From Mycolicibacterium iranicum (lineage in GTDB: Bacteria > Actinomycetota > Actinomycetes > Mycobacteriales > Mycobacteriaceae), in NCBI RefSeq assembly GCF_001650495.1, contig NZ_LWCS01000031.1:1-64000 (forward strand): a stretch of DNA of 64,000 bases. The letters are read 5' to 3'. Below the pieces are notes generated by a model that saw only the letters and a program-made list of their open reading frames with translations, was not told where the DNA came from and did not search any database. The first letter of the stretch is position 1. Each line of letters opens with the position of its first letter. Positions 6,929 through 14,748 of the stretch are shown here, one piece after another. Position numbers and translations under genes: made by a program.

Positions 6929-8068
6929 TCAAATGCCGCTGAGCTGTCGGTATTGGCGCGAGATCTCGAGAATCCACTCGCGATCCGAGTACGTGGTTGG
7001 CTGACGCAGCCACGCCAGCCCCGGGAACTTCTCCCGTCCGTTCCCTGTGGCGCCCCCGTGACCCTCGTAGATCCACGAGGCGATCGCGGCGGCCTGCTCG
7101 ATCGGTGACACGTCGGGCTCCTCAAGGTCGGCACGTTCCACCAGTTCATCGAGGTCACTGAAATCGGCTCCAGCGCTGTCGACGGGGCGTAGGGCTCCGT
7201 CCGCGGCGGTGGCTTCCAGGAACAGGGCGTCGGAGATCAGGGACATCCGCTCGGCGACGCGGAACACCAGCGGACCGCGCGGCCGCACCCCGATCCCGAC
7301 GTCCGGGTGGCGGCGCCCCAACTCCTCCAGCAGCGGCTGAATGGTCCGCAGCTCCCTACGCGCGCCGAACCAGTCTTCCAGGCTCGGCAGCAACGATCCG
7401 GCGGCGACTATGAGCATGGCGCATCCCAGAAGGGTGGCGGCCGCTCCGACGCCGACCAGGCCCGTCGTCCCTGCCACGCGCAGCAAGATGAACGCGAGCG
7501 CCAGCACGATCAACACGATGCCGATGGTGAAGACGAACAGCGCGCGGCCGCGGCGCGTCCGATTCGAATGCCGCAGGCCGGCCCAGGCGACGAGGCTCAA
7601 CGCCATGAGCACGTACAGCAGCGGGATCAGCCACGGGAGCGTGTTGCCGCCGGAGCTGAGGTTGCGCCGGAGGTACTCTTCCGGCGACATCTCCGGCTGC
7701 TGACCGGCCATCAGGAAAACCGCCATGCTGATGCCCGCGATCACCGCCGCGACGCCGTACTGGGCGAGGGCGATCCTGCGCACGGTGGCAGGGGCGCGGA
7801 TCGACGAGACGGTCGTGATCATCACGGAGCTGCCTGCTGCACAGGCGATCAGCGCCACCTGACTCAACCCCATCGAGATGTTCGGCCAACGCAGCAGAGT
7901 GTCGATGAGCAGAGTCAGCGGTTCCCAATTGAGGGCCGCGACGACGCCGAGGCTTCCCAGCGCGAGGATCATCGCGGTGCTTACCAGCGACTGCTTGTTG
8001 ACCAGAGCCCAACCGATACGCAGGCCGGTGGCCAATCCGAGAAGACCGGCGATCACCCAGATGATCAA
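6929..8068 (-). CDS. Polytopic membrane protein with soluble C-terminal domain (MAB_1171c-type)
   Basis: The 379-residue protein has about seven hydrophobic helices in residues 1-220 and a soluble C-terminal domain with ISDALFLEATAADG, WIYEGHGGATGNG and a terminal REWILEISRQYRQL. This matches my recollection of the actinobacterial MAB_1171c family, often called putative transporters without proof. Its start overlaps the stop of the ImmA-like gene (ATGA), so the two are translationally coupled. Members of this family often sit beside ImmA-like and XRE-type genes; here the nearest helix-turn-helix gene is the convergent espR. Confidence 0.75.
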   Translation of the reverse strand: MIIWVIAGLLGLATGLRIGWALVNKQSLVSTAMILALGSLGVVAALNWEPLTLLIDTLLRWPNISMGLSQVALIACAAGSSVMITTVSSIRAPATVRRIALAQYGVAAVIAGISMAVFLMAGQQPEMSPEEYLRRNLSSGGNTLPWLIPLLYVLMALSLVAWAGLRHSNRTRRGRALFVFTIGIVLIVLALAFILLRVAGTTGLVGVGAAATLLGCAMLIVAAGSLLPSLEDWFGARRELRTIQPLLEELGRRHPDVGIGVRPRGPLVFRVAERMSLISDALFLEATAADGALRPVDSAGADFSDLDELVERADLEEPDVSPIEQAAAIASWIYEGHGGATGNGREKFPGLAWLRQPTTYSDREWILEISRQYRQLSGI

Positions 8069-8556
8069 CCAAATGCCTCTCCGAGACGAACCTGCACGAT
8101 TGATGAGCGGTCCGAAGGCAGGCGCCCCAGCCGATAGATCAGCAGAGCCGCGAAGTCCTCGGCTTCCTGCTCGGCGTCCTCACCGCTGGGACCCATGCAT
8201 CCGGTGCGTTGATTGAGCATGTATCCGATCAGCTCCGAGCTGGCGATCTCGGTGCTCTCGCGGGCCGCCTGGACGACCGGAATCCCCTCGTGCCCGAGCA
8301 CGAGGTGGCCCAGTTCGTGCGCGAGTGTGCGGTCCCACGCAGGCAGGCCCTGCTGGATCAGGAAGACGTCGCGGTCGGCGTACTGCCGCCACTGGCCGCA
8401 CACCCCGGGCGGTAGTTCTGCGGTCGCGAGTTCGATGGCTCGGCCGCGGCTCTCGCCGATGGCTTCGACCAGGCGGGGCAGTGAGACCTCGCCCCGTCGT
8501 GGGGCCAGATCGAGTACCTCGCTGACCGCGCGTGTGACGTTGCGGCTCGCTGGCAT
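8065..8556 (-). CDS. ImmA/IrrE-like zinc metallopeptidase
   Basis: The 163-residue protein carries the zinc motif HELGHLVLGHE at about residue 89 and a downstream acidic cluster (EDAEQEAEDFAALLIY) that can supply the third ligand, the layout of ImmA/IrrE (COG2856). Family members cut helix-turn-helix repressors to release mobile elements or stress genes. The ATG at 8556 is chosen for the strong GAGAGGGGG ribosome site just upstream. It is first in a two-gene operon with the membrane protein downstream. Confidence 0.85.
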   Translation of the reverse strand: MPASRNVTRAVSEVLDLAPRRGEVSLPRLVEAIGESRGRAIELATAELPPGVCGQWRQYADRDVFLIQQGLPAWDRTLAHELGHLVLGHEGIPVVQAARESTEIASSELIGYMLNQRTGCMGPSGEDAEQEAEDFAALLIYRLGRLPSDRSSIVQVRLGEAFG

Positions 8557-8618
8557 GATTCCCCCTCTCGATATCAACAACTATGCGCTGCTCCCCAGCT
8601 GTGGGCGAGCGGTTCCTG

Positions 8619-9554
8619 CTACTTCATGAATCGCGCTATTCCACTGCTACGCACACCCCGTCCCGCTTTGGCCTGGCGGTATCCCAGCAGCCCGCCCGCC
8701 CCGGTGAGCACGAGGATTCCGGCGAGCCCGGGCAGGGCGAGAGCGGCGATCTGCGCGATACCTGCCGACCGCAGGTATTCGCCGTACCCGAGGCGGGCGC
8801 CCGGCACCGGCGTGGCCGCACCGCTGCCCGCGGACGCGGGCACCGGGTCACGCGCCTGCGGCGGTGACGTGCCCACCTGACGCGGCGCGGCAGGTGCCCC
8901 GGGGGGATTGCCTGCCGCGGGCCCGCCGCCGACGGCGGGGACAGCGCCGGGCCCGGCTGCCGGCACGACCGCCGTTCCTGCACCGGCCGGTGCGGGCACG
9001 AAGACCGGCACGCTGACCGGCGCGGTGCGCACGTCCGTCGATGCGATCTCGATCCCGGGGAGGATGTCCAGCACGTCGGGGCCCGCAGGGCCTCCCACAA
9101 CTGGTGCACGCGGAAGGTTCGGGGGGACGCTCACCGGCGGTCGATCGCTGTCGTCGTCCTCCAACGCCGGCGGCACATCAGGCACGTCCGGCCGGGGCCA
9201 GGGCCAGGGCCAACAGTCTTCGTCGCCCTTGCCGCAGCAGGGCGGTCGCGGTTGTTCCTCCGGTTCATCGACAGGATCTTCGGCCTTGCCGGGTGGATCG
9301 TCGTCGTCGCCGGGCGCCGGCGAGGGGTCGTCACCGTCGGGCGGCGTCCCGTCCGGTCGGCCGGGTTCGGAAGCGCCGTCGCCTGGCCGCGGGGAGAGGT
9401 CGCGCTTCCCGGTGTGCCTGTTTTCGCTGGGCGCGTCGTCCTGGCTGCTGGTCGACCCCGGGTCGGCGTAGGCCGTCGCGGCGCCGAGGCCGCCGATCCA
9501 CAGTCCGGAGGCCACCAAGCAGGACGCTGTGGCGATGCGCGACCGCGAACCCAC
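8619..9554 (-). CDS. Secreted proline-rich protein with C-terminal GYRQA membrane anchor
   Basis: The 311-residue product begins at GTG and has a signal peptide (about residues 1-31, ending ATAYADP). A long low-complexity part rich in Pro, Asp, Glu and Gly contains PPCCGKGDEDCWPWPWP, a Cys/Trp island. The C-terminus is ordered: a short amphipathic lead, hydrophobic helix with ALPGLAG, then GGLLGYRQAKAG and a basic tail ending RFMK. A second protein at 55066-56118 has the same plan and tail. Function is unknown; a cell-envelope stalk anchored by its C-terminus is an inference. Confidence 0.8.
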   Translation of the reverse strand: MGSRSRIATASCLVASGLWIGGLGAATAYADPGSTSSQDDAPSENRHTGKRDLSPRPGDGASEPGRPDGTPPDGDDPSPAPGDDDDPPGKAEDPVDEPEEQPRPPCCGKGDEDCWPWPWPRPDVPDVPPALEDDDSDRPPVSVPPNLPRAPVVGGPAGPDVLDILPGIEIASTDVRTAPVSVPVFVPAPAGAGTAVVPAAGPGAVPAVGGGPAAGNPPGAPAAPRQVGTSPPQARDPVPASAGSGAATPVPGARLGYGEYLRSAGIAQIAALALPGLAGILVLTGAGGLLGYRQAKAGRGVRSSGIARFMK

Positions 9555-9769
9555 GTCGTCACCACCCTCCGACGACCTGCCGCCGTTTCACCCCTATGTC
9601 GGTGACGATTCTCGCACAATCCGTCTTCGCGGTTTGCTGAGAAGCCCAAACGGAGAGCCCGGCAGGGAGCGGGACCACCCCGGTGAGCGGCTAACGATAG
9701 GGTTGGACACCGTCACCGCCGGTTACCTGGCGGACTGTGCTCAATGAGACGAACCGGGAGGCCACAGGG

Positions 9770-10426
9770 ATGGGTCTGTTCAAACGACGCAAATCCCGTG
9801 CGACCCGCAGGGCCGAAGCCCGCGCCATCAAGGCCAAGGCCAAGCTCGAAGCCCGACTGTCGGCCAAGAACGAGGTTCGCAGGTTCAAGGCTGAGCAGAA
9901 AGCCCAGACGCGCGCCCTCAAGACACAGCTGCGGGCGCAGCGGGAGAGTGACCGTGCCGCGCTCAAGGTTGCTGAAACGCAGCTGAAGGCAGTCCGTGAG
10001 GGCAAGTTGTTCTCTCCCACGAAGGTTCGCAGGGCGCTCACAGTGACTCGTTTGCTGGCTCCGGTGGCAGTGCCGCTCGTGTACCGGGCGTCGATCGCGG
10101 CGCGCGGGTTGATCGACGAGCGCCGCGCCGACCGGCTCGGCGTGCCGCTGACCCAGCTGGGTCAGTTCTCCGGGCACGGCGCAGAGCTGTCCGCACGTAT
10201 CGCGGGCGCCGAGCAGTCGTTGCGCCTGCTGACGGACAAACGGCCCAAAGACGCCGAGACCAAACAGTTCGTCAGCGCGATGAACGAGCGGCTCAGCGAT
10301 CTCGCCGCCGCGGTGGCCGCGGCCGAGAACATGCCGTCGCCTCGCCGCAGGCCCGCACACGCGGCCATCAGCGAGCAACTCGACGGCATCGACGCGGACC
10401 TGATGGCACGCCTCGGCGTGGTCTGA
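9770..10426 (+). CDS. Conserved mycobacterial protein (Rv3850-like)
   Basis: The 218-residue protein begins MGLFKRRKSRATRRAEARAI and has a highly charged Lys/Arg/Ala-rich helical first third likely to form a coiled coil, one possible membrane-associated stretch (LLAPVAVPLVYRASIAARGL) and an acidic-to-neutral C-terminus. Length equals that of Rv3850 and gene order agrees. No enzymatic motif is seen. The ATG at 9770 has GGGAG about 9 nt upstream; the in-frame start 33 nt earlier has none. Confidence 0.88.
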   Translation: MGLFKRRKSRATRRAEARAIKAKAKLEARLSAKNEVRRFKAEQKAQTRALKTQLRAQRESDRAALKVAETQLKAVREGKLFSPTKVRRALTVTRLLAPVAVPLVYRASIAARGLIDERRADRLGVPLTQLGQFSGHGAELSARIAGAEQSLRLLTDKRPKDAETKQFVSAMNERLSDLAAAVAAAENMPSPRRRPAHAAISEQLDGIDADLMARLGVV

Positions 10427-10430
10427 CCCG

Positions 10431-10679
10431 TTGTCGAAAGCGCCTGCGCGACTGCGCGGTACGGCGGCGGGCCTGCTGACGGCAGCGCTCACGCTGGCCG
10501 CGCACACCCTGGGCGGCGGCCAACTGCCGTTCGGGGCCACCGGGCTTCAGCTCGTCGTCGCCGGCGCCGCCGGCGGTCTGGCCGCGTCCTTGTGGGTGAT
10601 GATCGCGGCGCACGCCGGAGCGACCGTCCTCGCCGCGGCGCTATCGCATCGGGGTCCTCCTTTCGCCGCCTGGCGCTGA
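10431..10679 (+). CDS. Small membrane protein (Rv3851-like), TTG start
   Basis: The 82-residue product has two hydrophobic segments (TAAGLLTAALTLAAHTLGGG and LQLVVAGAAGGLAASLWVMIAAHAG). It starts at TTG only 4 nt after the stop of the Rv3850-like gene and is probably translated from the same mRNA. The location between Rv3850-like and the copC/hns region corresponds to Rv3851, annotated as a possible membrane protein. No function can be assigned. Confidence 0.7.
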   Translation: MSKAPARLRGTAAGLLTAALTLAAHTLGGGQLPFGATGLQLVVAGAAGGLAASLWVMIAAHAGATVLAAALSHRGPPFAAWR

Positions 10680-10716
10680 CCGAAGCCTCCGATCGACCGA
10701 GAAAGGCACGAATCGA

Positions 10717-11274
10717 ATGACCGCAATCCCACGGGCGCTGCACGCAGTCTTCGTAGCTGCCGTCACCCTCGTCCTGGCCTCCGGCGCACTCGGCGCCGCA
10801 GGCGCGGCCTGGGCACATGCCGCCCTCGTCGCCAGTGATCCCGCCGATGCTGCGACGCTGCAGGAGCAACCGGCCAGGGTCATCGCCACGTTCAACGAAC
10901 CGATGCAGCCGCAGTTCGCCGCCATGACCATCGTCGGACCCGGCGGCGCGCAATGGGGCGACGGTGATCCCACCGTCGACGGCACCGACATCAGCGTTGC
11001 CGTCAAACCTGGCTCCCCCGCAGGGGTTTACACCGTGAACTACCGCGCCACTTCGGCCGACGGCCACGTTGTGACCGGTTCGTGGACGTATGAGGTGCTC
11101 GAGGCCGGTCCGCAGGCGGCGACGACGGCTGCGACGCCTGCGCCTGAAACCACGACAGCGGCGGCACCCGCCGACACCCCCGACTCGGATGGATTGCCCG
11201 TGTGGCCGTTCGTCGCCGGAATCACGGTGATCGTGGCGGGCGGCGCCATCTGGGCGGTGCGCCGCCGGACGTGA
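10717..11274 (+). CDS. copC: CopC-domain copper-binding protein with C-terminal anchor
   Basis: The 185-residue protein has a signal peptide ending AAWA followed at once by HAALVASDPADAATL: the N-terminal His of mature CopC is a copper ligand. The second conserved His region is SADGHVVTGSW near residue 115. A Thr/Ala/Pro-rich linker and a C-terminal helix (VWPFVAGITVIVAGGAIW) anchor it to the membrane. CopC carries copper in the cell envelope and is usually encoded next to or fused with the membrane protein CopD. Here only a decayed copD start follows. Confidence 0.9.
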   Translation: MTAIPRALHAVFVAAVTLVLASGALGAAGAAWAHAALVASDPADAATLQEQPARVIATFNEPMQPQFAAMTIVGPGGAQWGDGDPTVDGTDISVAVKPGSPAGVYTVNYRATSADGHVVTGSWTYEVLEAGPQAATTAATPAPETTTAAAPADTPDSDGLPVWPFVAGITVIVAGGAIWAVRRRT

Positions 11275-11499
11275 GGCGCGGCCGAGCCGTGGCGGGTGGT
11301 GCACTCGTCAGCGCAGTCGCGTGGGCCCCGGCGTGGGCTTTGGCGTATCCGGCCAGTTCCCTGGTGCGGGCCGTCGCTGACGCCGCGGCAGTCGCGGCGG
11401 CGGGCGGGGCTGGCGGTTGCGCCGGTGCTGGATGCGCCGCGGTATCGCGACGAACACGTCCGCCGCGCCACGGCACCGCTCGCGCCTACACCGAACTGA
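11271..11499 (+). pseudogene. copD: Remnant of a copD-type copper membrane protein, frameshifted and truncated
   Basis: A GTG at 11271 overlaps the copC stop (GTGA) in the manner of copC-copD pairs. The first frame reads a membrane-like start (GALVSAVAWAPAWALAYP, SSLVRAVADAAAVAA); near 11398-11410 the similarity moves to the +1 frame, which continues LAVAPVLDAPRYRDEHVRR and stops at 11499. CopD proteins have this order (AVADAA..., then LDA.RYR.EL.RR). Only about 75 of roughly 300 residues remain and the rest is gone before the terminator at 11517. Assignment rests on recalled family sequence. Confidence 0.55.
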
Positions 11500-11516
11500 C
11501 ACTCTGATGGCGGCGG

Positions 11517-11542
11517 GAGTGGCCGCCGCGGCCACTCTTTTT
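11517..11542 (+). terminator. Intrinsic terminator before hns
   Basis: A perfect 9-bp stem (GAGTGGCCG, 3-nt loop CCG, CGGCCACTC) is followed by five T. It ends the transcript carrying the Rv3850-like gene, copC and the copD remnant. Confidence 0.85.
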
Positions 11543-11595
11543 GTGACGGGCTGACACCGCAAAGTCGGCGCGCGACGACCTGGCATGATGGGCCC

Positions 11596-12033
11596 ATGGC
11601 AGACGAGCCGGATCGGCCTGACGAAAGTCCCGACAGCGCAACCCCGCCGGTGCCGCCGCCGGCTCCGCCGGTCAAGAAGGCCGCCGCGAAGAAGGTTGCC
11701 CCCGCCAAGAAAGCGGCACCCGCCAAGAAAACTGCGGCGAAGAAGACTCCCGCCAAGAAGGCGCCTGCGAAGAAGGCCGTCGCGGACCATGCTGCACCCG
11801 CCAAGCAGACTCCGCCGCCCGCCACCGACGCCGACCTGGCTTCGGCTGCGAAAGAGGCTGCAGCACACGCGAAGACCACTGTGACAACTGCGAGCGACGC
11901 CGTGTCATCTCCGGCGCCGGTGTCGATCGGCTCACCGGAGGCTTCCCGTCTGCCGCTTGTGGCAGCCGTCGTCACCGGGCTTCTCGCCGTCGTGGTCGTC
12001 CTGCTCGCCGCTCGACGCAACAGCGACAACTGA
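11596..12033 (+). CDS. hns: H-NS-like DNA-binding protein with C-terminal membrane helix (Rv3852-like)
   Basis: The 145-residue protein has an acidic/Pro-rich start, then about 50 residues of repeated KKAAAKK/PAKKA units like those of histone H1, a short acidic part, and a C-terminal hydrophobic helix (LPLVAAVVTGLLAVVVVLLAARR). This is the Rv3852 (hns) plan: a Lys-rich nucleoid protein that can be tied to the membrane. It is followed one base later by rraA, so the two are in one operon. A CATGAT sequence 6 nt before the ATG may be the -10 of a leaderless transcript. Confidence 0.9.
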   Translation: MADEPDRPDESPDSATPPVPPPAPPVKKAAAKKVAPAKKAAPAKKTAAKKTPAKKAPAKKAVADHAAPAKQTPPPATDADLASAAKEAAAHAKTTVTTASDAVSSPAPVSIGSPEASRLPLVAAVVTGLLAVVVVLLAARRNSDN

Positions 12034-12034
12034 C

Positions 12035-12517
12035 GTGGCGTTCCCGCCTCGCCCCACCGCAGACCTGGTCGACGAGATCGGCCCCGACGTCCGCAGCTGC
12101 GACCTGCAGCTTCGGCAGTACGGCGGACGGTCTGAGTTCGCCGGGCCGATCACCACCGTGCGGTGCTTTCAGGACAATGCGCTGCTCAAGTCGGTGCTCT
12201 CCGAACCGGGCAATGGCGGCGTCCTGGTGATCGACGGCGACGGTTCGTTGCACACCGCGCTGGTCGGGGATCTGATCGCCGATCTGGGCCGCTCCAACGG
12301 CTGGTCCGGCCTGATCGTCAATGGGGCGGTCCGGGACGCGTCCACGTTGCGGACGCTGGATATCGGCATCAAGGCGCTGGGCACGAATCCGCGTAAGAGC
12401 ACCAAGACCGGTGAGGGGGTGCGGGACGAGGCCGTCGAGTTCGGCGGTGTCGTCTTTGCTCCGGGCGACATCGCCTACAGCGACGACGACGGAATCGTCG
12501 TCGTCGCCGCAGGCTGA
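12035..12517 (+). CDS. rraA: RraA-type regulator/aldolase-fold protein
   Basis: The 160-residue protein starts at GTG, one base after the hns stop. RraA/MenG family marks are present: PTADLVDEIGPDVRSCD, VLVIDGDGSLHTALVGD and GLIVNGAVRDASTL, ending SDDDGIVVVA. Rv3853 was first named menG but has the fold of RraA, an inhibitor of RNase E in E. coli; other members are HMG/CHA aldolases. The loop GAVRD is kept in both groups, so the exact role cannot be settled from sequence. Confidence 0.92.
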   Translation: MAFPPRPTADLVDEIGPDVRSCDLQLRQYGGRSEFAGPITTVRCFQDNALLKSVLSEPGNGGVLVIDGDGSLHTALVGDLIADLGRSNGWSGLIVNGAVRDASTLRTLDIGIKALGTNPRKSTKTGEGVRDEAVEFGGVVFAPGDIAYSDDDGIVVVAAG

Positions 12518-12529
12518 GCCGTACTCGGG

Positions 12530-13999
12530 CTAGACCGCCACCGGCGTGCGCGCCTTGGTGAACTCAAGCGCCTCGTCGTCGATCTTTCCGTTGCGGATCA
12601 CTCGCAGGTCGATGAGGTAGTTCTGCTTCAACCGCCAGGGCGCCTTGGAGCCTGACTTCGGCAACCGGTCCAGTGCCCGTTTGATGTATCCCGAGGTGAG
12701 ATCGACGAACGGGAGTCGCTCGACGTCGCCGCCGGGCTCGCGGGGAACAACGGTGTCGTAGCCGCGCTCGGCCATGTAGCTGAGCAGCCTGCTCACGTAC
12801 TCAGATGTCAAGTCCGCCTTCAACGTCCACGACGCGTTGGTGTAGCCGAAGGTGAACGCCATGTTCGGCACGTTGGACAGCATCATGCCCTTGTACGCGA
12901 CGGAATCGGCGAGGTCCTGCGGGACACCGTTGCGCAGTACCTTGGCTCCGCCGAAGAACTGGACGTTCAAACCCGTTGCGGTGACGATGATGTCGGCGTC
13001 CAAAGTTTCACCCGAGGTGAGCAGGATGCCGTCGGCCGTGAAGCGCTCGATGGTGTCGGTGACGACGTCGGCCTTGCCCTTGCGGATCGCCTTGAAGATG
13101 TCGCCGTTCGGTGCGAGGCAAACGCGCTGATCCCAGGGCTTGTAGTCCGGGGCGAAGTGCCGATCGTAGTCGAAACCCTCGGGCAGTCGGCGTTCGGCCA
13201 TGGTGCGCAACGCTTTACGGAAGACGTTCGGCAGCGCTCGCGCAAGCTGGTACTGCGCCGTGGCCGCCATGATTGCCTTCCAACGCACCGCGGTGTAGGC
13301 CGTCTTCTCGGGCAGGTGGCGGAAGGCTCGTGCGGCGAACGGGTCTTTGTCCGGCAGGGATCCGATATAGGTGGGGGTGCGCTGCAGCATCGTCACATGC
13401 CCTGCGCCGTTGTCGATCAGCGCCGGGATCAGCGTGATCGCGGTGGCGCCGCTGCCGATCACGACGATCTTCTTGCCCTGGTAGTCGAGGTCTTCGGGCC
13501 AGTGCTGCGGATGCACGATGGTGCCGGCGAAGTCGTCGGCTCCGGGGAATTCTGGTGAGAAGCCCTGGTCGTAGTTGTAGTAGCCGCTGCAGGCCCATAG
13601 GAAGCCGGCGTTGAGCTGGATCTCCTCGCCGTCGCGCTCGATCGTGAGTTCCCACCGCCGGTCTTCGTCCGACCAGTTGGCGGCGACGACTTTCTGCCCG
13701 TACCGGATGTGCTTGTCGATCCCGTTCTCGGTGACGGCCTCGTTGAGGTAATTCCAGATCGACGGTCCGTCGGCGATCATCTGGTCTGTCGCCCACGGCT
13801 TGAAGTGGAATCCGAGGGTGTACATGTCGGAATCCGAGCGAATACCGGGGTACTTGAAAAGGTCCCAGGTGCCGCCCAGCTTGTCGCGGCGCTCCAGGAT
13901 CGCGTAGTTCGCGCCTGGGCGCTGCTGCTGGAGATGCCAGGCTGCGCTGATGCCGGAGATCCCGGCTCCGACGATGACAACGTCGACAAATTCGGTCAT
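12530..13999 (-). CDS. ethA: Baeyer-Villiger flavin monooxygenase EthA
   Basis: The 489-residue protein has two Rossmann motifs, GAGISGISAAWHL at the N-terminus for FAD and VVIGSGATAITL around residue 175 for NADPH, with the Baeyer-Villiger fingerprint FAGTIVHPQHWP between them. EthA inserts oxygen into ketones and sulfides and activates the prodrug ethionamide in M. tuberculosis. It is divergent from ethR across a 76-bp gap filled by the EthR operator, so repression by EthR is expected. Confidence 0.96.
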   Translation of the reverse strand: MTEFVDVVIVGAGISGISAAWHLQQQRPGANYAILERRDKLGGTWDLFKYPGIRSDSDMYTLGFHFKPWATDQMIADGPSIWNYLNEAVTENGIDKHIRYGQKVVAANWSDEDRRWELTIERDGEEIQLNAGFLWACSGYYNYDQGFSPEFPGADDFAGTIVHPQHWPEDLDYQGKKIVVIGSGATAITLIPALIDNGAGHVTMLQRTPTYIGSLPDKDPFAARAFRHLPEKTAYTAVRWKAIMAATAQYQLARALPNVFRKALRTMAERRLPEGFDYDRHFAPDYKPWDQRVCLAPNGDIFKAIRKGKADVVTDTIERFTADGILLTSGETLDADIIVTATGLNVQFFGGAKVLRNGVPQDLADSVAYKGMMLSNVPNMAFTFGYTNASWTLKADLTSEYVSRLLSYMAERGYDTVVPREPGGDVERLPFVDLTSGYIKRALDRLPKSGSKAPWRLKQNYLIDLRVIRNGKIDDEALEFTKARTPVAV

Positions 14000-14011
14000 G
14001 ACGTAAAGCTA

Positions 14012-14066
14012 TCAACAGCCTGTCGAATGAGTCAACACCCTGTTGAAAGTTTCGACACCGTGTAAA
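14012..14066. promoter_or_regulatory. ethA-ethR operator: three palindromes at 20-bp intervals
   Basis: Three 15-bp imperfect or perfect palindromes start at 14012 (TCAACAGCCTGTCGA), 14032 (TCAACACCCTGTTGA, perfect arms) and 14052 (TCGACACCGTGTAAA). Together they span exactly 55 bp, the size of the EthR operator mapped in M. tuberculosis, where EthR binds as a cooperative oligomer. Confidence 0.9.
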
Positions 14067-14075
14067 GTCAGCGGC

Positions 14076-14717
14076 GTGACCTCCGTGAGCCCAGCCCGCC
14101 CGACAGGAGGACGCCGGTCTACCCGGCCGTCCGGAGACGACCGCGAACTGGCCATCCTGGAGACGGCCGAGCGCCTGCTCGACGAGCGGGCACTGTCCGA
14201 GATCTCCGTAGACGACCTCGCCAAGGGCGCCGGCATTTCCCGGCCCACGTTCTACTTTTACTTCGCCTCCAAGGATGCGGTCCTGCACAGCCTGCTGGGC
14301 CGAGTCATCGCCGACGCAGACGCCGCGCTACTGGACCTGATCGCCCATCCGCCCGAGGATCGGCGCAAGATCTGGCGGCGCGGCATCAATGTGTTCGTCG
14401 AGACGTTCGGCGCCCACCGGGCGGTCTGCGCGGCCGCCACGGCGGCCAAGGCCACCAACACCGAATCCCGCGATCTGTGGGCGACGTCGATGCAGCGGTG
14501 GATCGACCACATCACCGATGTCATCGAGGCCGAACGCGCTCGAGGGGCGGCACCGGTGACGATTCCCGCGCGCGAGCTGGCCACGACACTGAACCTGATG
14601 AACGAGGCGGTCATGGTGTCGTCGTTCATCGGGCATCAACCCGCCCTTCCCGACGACCGGGTTCTGGACAACCTGGTGCATGTGTGGGTGACCAGCATCT
14701 ACGGCGAGACTGCCTGA
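14076..14717 (+). CDS. ethR: TetR-family repressor EthR
   Basis: The 213-residue protein has the N-terminal helix-turn-helix DLAKGAGISRPTFYFYFASKDAV, identical in key parts to M. tuberculosis EthR, and the C-terminal ligand-binding bundle with TTLNLMNEAVMVSSF and LVHVWVTSIYGE. It represses ethA and itself. The GTG at 14076 is chosen because the earlier in-frame ATG lies inside the operator. The Arg/Pro-rich N-terminal arm (RPTGGRRSTRPSGDDRE) is as in the M. tuberculosis protein. Confidence 0.96.
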   Translation: MTSVSPARPTGGRRSTRPSGDDRELAILETAERLLDERALSEISVDDLAKGAGISRPTFYFYFASKDAVLHSLLGRVIADADAALLDLIAHPPEDRRKIWRRGINVFVETFGAHRAVCAAATAAKATNTESRDLWATSMQRWIDHITDVIEAERARGAAPVTIPARELATTLNLMNEAVMVSSFIGHQPALPDDRVLDNLVHVWVTSIYGETA

Positions 14718-14734
14718 TCTGTCGGTGACCGATG

Positions 14735-14748
14735 CGAACATATGTTCG
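14735..14748. promoter_or_regulatory. LexA (SOS) box overlapping the dinB start
   Basis: CGAACATATGTTCG is a perfect palindrome and fits the mycobacterial/Gram-positive LexA box CGAAC-N4-GTTCG. It covers the candidate ATG at 14742 and ends on the first base of a GTG at 14748. Confidence 0.8.
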
